A model generated the notes under the pieces. That model was not told the DNA's origin and did no database searches. It was given only the letters and a program-made list of their open reading frames with translations. This document shows, piece after piece, positions 50,607 through 52,755 of a stretch of 52,755 bases of DNA (position 1 is its first letter; each line of letters opens with the position of its first letter). The translations under genes were made by a program, and so were the position numbers. Origin of the DNA: an uncultured Clostridia bacterium (GTDB lineage: Bacteria > Bacillota > Clostridia > Christensenellales > UBA1242); NCBI GenBank assembly GCA_944383355.1, contig CALWPF010000010.1, forward strand, positions 1 through 52,755, in the 5' to 3' direction.

Positions 50607-51524
50607 ATGAATAAAGTAGTGATAATAGGGTGTGGTAATGTGGGTATGGCATACGCATACGCTATGGTGGTGCGCAATATTGGCGTGACAGAGCTTGTGC
50701 TAGTAGATATCAATAGAGCAAAAGCCGAGGGTGAGGCTCTTGACCTCAACCATGCTGTGAGTTACGCTGACAAAGGGGTGCGTATTTATGCTGGTAATTA
50801 TGCAGATTGTCGTGATGCGGATATTATTGTCTTGACAGCGGGAAAAAATCAAGAGATAGGTGAGACTCGCATAGACTTGTTGCACAAAAATTATGAGGTT
50901 TTTAAATCAATTATCACTGAGATAAATGGGGTAGGTTTTGGTGGTATTTATATCGTAGCAACTAATCCTGTTGATATTATGAGTCTTGTGACTTATAAAT
51001 TATCTGGGCTTGCTCATAATAGGATAATAGGTAGTGGTACATCGCTGGATACCGCTAGATTGAGATATTTGGTGGGGGAGGCTATAGGCGTCAGTCCCAA
51101 CAATATTCATGGTTATGTGTTGGGCGAGCATGGCGATAGTGAGGTAATACCATGGGACAAGGTGACAGTAGGTCTCAATCCTATTGACAAGTTGCTTAGC
51201 CTTGCTCAAAAGTCGCAAATAACTGCAGATGTGCGCAATAGTGCGTATGATATAATTTCAAAAAAAGGTAATACGGCGTATGGCATAGGTGTGGGATTGG
51301 TGCGTCTGACTAGAGCTATTTTGCGTAACGAAAATGCAATATTTTGCATAAGTTGCTATGATCCAAAAGAAAATATGTACTATAGTATGCCTGCTATTAT
51401 AGATAGAGATGGGGTGAGGGAGATTTTGCCTCTGTCTCTCAATTCAGCGGATAAAAAGATGCTCGAGCAATCTATTACTACTCTCAAAGATGCCAGAGAT
51501 ACTTTGCTAGAGCGTGCAAAGTAG
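50607..51524 (+). CDS. ldh: L-lactate dehydrogenase
   Basis: This enzyme reduces pyruvate to L-lactate with NADH, a standard fermentation step in the cytoplasm. The 305 residues show the NAD-binding GCGNVG near the start, VLTAGKNQEIGETR (the Gln at the substrate-specificity position marks lactate rather than malate dehydrogenase), ATNPVDIM and the catalytic GEHGDSEV. An AAAGGAG site precedes the ATG. The single-gene unit has its own promoter just after the previous terminator. Assignment is secure; malate activity is unlikely. Confidence 0.93.
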   Translation: MNKVVIIGCGNVGMAYAYAMVVRNIGVTELVLVDINRAKAEGEALDLNHAVSYADKGVRIYAGNYADCRDADIIVLTAGKNQEIGETRIDLLHKNYEVFKSIITEINGVGFGGIYIVATNPVDIMSLVTYKLSGLAHNRIIGSGTSLDTARLRYLVGEAIGVSPNNIHGYVLGEHGDSEVIPWDKVTVGLNPIDKLLSLAQKSQITADVRNSAYDIISKKGNTAYGIGVGLVRLTRAILRNENAIFCISCYDPKENMYYSMPAIIDRDGVREILPLSLNSADKKMLEQSITTLKDARDTLLERAK

Positions 51525-51767
51525 CGAACTGTGACAATATCTCCCTTTTATACAAGTTTATATTTTGATGTAAATTCAGTTTTTTATAAAAATCGTTTGT
51601 TATTTTGTATTAAATTATATATAATAAAGGTGGAATATTATCCAACTATAAGAATGTTTCCCTTTTACATTGTTAAATTATCACATTTTATTATCGTCTG
51701 GGATACCTTAGGGGGAATATAAAATTATACTGTTTATAAATTACATTAACAGTTTAGTGGAGGATAT

Positions 51768-51896
51768 ATGAAATTAAAGAATAAACACAGCATGGGTACA
51801 AAGGGCATTAATATAATGTCTGGCATACTATGCGTAGGAATGTTGGCAGCAATCGCTGTATGTGTGTGGTGGTTAGTTGGCGTATTTGGGACGTAA
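51768..51896 (+). CDS. Very small single-helix membrane protein
   Basis: A 42-residue protein with a basic N-terminus (MKLKNKHSMGTKG) and one membrane helix (about 17-39, including AAIAVCVWWLVGVF). A GTGGAGGAT ribosome binding site precedes the ATG, almost identical to that of the next gene, which starts 71 bases after its stop. It probably belongs with the secreted protein gene behind it. Function is unknown. Confidence 0.65.
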   Translation: MKLKNKHSMGTKGINIMSGILCVGMLAAIAVCVWWLVGVFGT

Positions 51897-51967
51897 TGTC
51901 CACTGACTATTTTATATTTTTTATTTGCTTAAGATAAAATAATTTGGAGTAAAGATGTGGAGGATTT

Positions 51968-52755
51968 ATGAAAGATAGCAAGAGTATTGTATATAAATTT
52001 CTATGCATGATCTTGAGCGTTGCACTTTTGAGTACAAGTGTGTTAGGAATAGGTCTATTGTATAGTGGTTATAGTGCTCTCAATGCATTGTCTACTAGTA
52101 CAGATACTAGCACCTATGTCAAGGTAGACGAGCTCTGGGATAGTGAGGCAAAGGCCATGAGTGGAGACAATGTGAGTAAATTGCTGAGTTATCTATCTAG
52201 CGATGGCACAATAGATGGGGTACAGGCTAGTACACCACAGACTGCGACAGATATCCGAGGCTATACATATGGAGGCAAGTCAGCAGAGCAAAGTGTAGTA
52301 GTGCGTCTAGGTGGGTTAGACTGGATAGTTACATATATATCTACCTCTATATCTACCTCTGACACAGGCGACAAGATAGCTACACTTTGGCTGAGCAATT
52401 GTATCCAAGATGCCTTTGTTGGGCGTAGCCAGACAGAGGGCGAGATGTATGGTTATGTGACTACTAGTGTAGGTACAGGGCTATATAGTGACTGGTCATA
52501 TGATTGGTATAGCGAATCTGTTGATACATATCCAAGCAATATGTATAGTACTAGTTATATTAGAGTAGTCACACTAAATAACGGAGGATACTACGCTATT
52601 GACAATTCAAATTTAATTGACGAAGAATATCAGAGTAAAGAGGATAGCGTATTTGCAGAGTTTACTATAGATAGTACTAGCTCTGTAGGAGATTTTGATG
52701 CACTTACAGATTATATAGTGACACCAAATCAAGTGAGTTGGCAGACAGGCAGACA
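51968..52755 (+). CDS. Large secreted protein, 3' end beyond the window
   Basis: The frame is open from the ATG at 51968 to the edge, 262 codons. It begins with a signal peptide or membrane anchor (KDSKSIVYKFLCMILSVALL, then LGIGLLYSGYSAL) followed by an exported domain rich in Ser, Thr, Tyr and Asp: DELWDSEAKAMSGDNVSKLL, GGLDWIVTYIS, GDKIATLWLSN, and YPSNMYSTSYIRVVTLNNGG near residue 200. I associate the YPSNMYSTSYIR pattern with expanded families of large secreted proteins in uncultured Clostridia, without a name or function. A GTGGAGG site lies before the ATG. Length and C-terminal anchor are not visible. Confidence 0.7.
   Translation, partial: MKDSKSIVYKFLCMILSVALLSTSVLGIGLLYSGYSALNALSTSTDTSTYVKVDELWDSEAKAMSGDNVSKLLSYLSSDGTIDGVQASTPQTATDIRGYTYGGKSAEQSVVVRLGGLDWIVTYISTSISTSDTGDKIATLWLSNCIQDAFVGRSQTEGEMYGYVTTSVGTGLYSDWSYDWYSESVDTYPSNMYSTSYIRVVTLNNGGYYAIDNSNLIDEEYQSKEDSVFAEFTIDSTSSVGDFDALTDYIVTPNQVSWQTGR

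Overview
The window is an AT-rich, densely coded bacterial chromosome segment. Strong AGGAGG-type ribosome binding sites, sigma-A promoters (TTGACA-17-TATAAT, often with an extended -10), many intrinsic terminators and a large share of signal-peptide lipoproteins suggest a low-GC Firmicute of the Clostridia type, probably an uncultured gut lineage. Two lineage clues are the archaeal-type class I lysyl-tRNA synthetase at 23603-25162 and the partial secreted protein at the right edge. Species cannot be named from the sequence alone. TAG is used as an ordinary stop, so the standard bacterial code applies.

Layout. 0-5 kb: an MTH1-like Nudix hydrolase, trpS, a YhhN membrane protein, an XRE regulator and a decayed ORF. 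6-10.5 kb: an ABC-2 exporter pair, an Ig-like-repeat lipoprotein and mscL. 11-18 kb: small envelope genes, tRNA-Ser(CGA), a NadR-like nucleotidyltransferase, lipoproteins, a GT9-like glycosyltransferase next to a truncated gene, a YwaF/TMEM164-like membrane protein and a SIMPL protein. 18.5-23.4 kb: an AT-rich lipoprotein beside an IS3-like relic, a TetR regulator with two matching operators, and dnaB between two uncharacterised genes. 23.6-29.5 kb: class I lysS, serS, a large transglutaminase-like protein with an overlapping small gene, and an inositol-monophosphatase-family enzyme. 30.2-33 kb: the information-processing cluster rpmG-secE-nusG-rplK-rplA, ending in a strong terminator with no rplJ-rplL behind it. 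33-38.7 kb: a hypothetical gene, a METTL25-like methyltransferase broken by one in-frame TAG, a charged-tail membrane protein, an SDR-family NAD(P)-binding protein and a macrodomain protein.

38.7-41.5 kb is the oddest stretch. It holds an XRE regulator, a candidate small RNA with its own promoter and terminator, two small basic proteins behind a terminator-like leader hairpin, a lipoprotein, a long imperfect inverted repeat and tRNA-Asn with a long leader. It looks like an accessory island or the relic of one. 41.9-52.7 kb: a gluzincin-type metallopeptidase, a 1005-residue lipoprotein with five 52-residue repeats and a C-terminal SGNH hydrolase, a second ABC exporter pair, a HAD hydrolase, L-lactate dehydrogenase, a small membrane protein and the start of a large secreted protein.

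Housekeeping genes (tRNA synthetases, dnaB, ribosomal and Sec genes) are interleaved with envelope genes. The most unusual items are the candidate RNA locus at 39.4 kb, the hairpin region at 40.8-41.2 kb, the interrupted methyltransferase, the transglutaminase-like protein and the repeat-SGNH lipoprotein.
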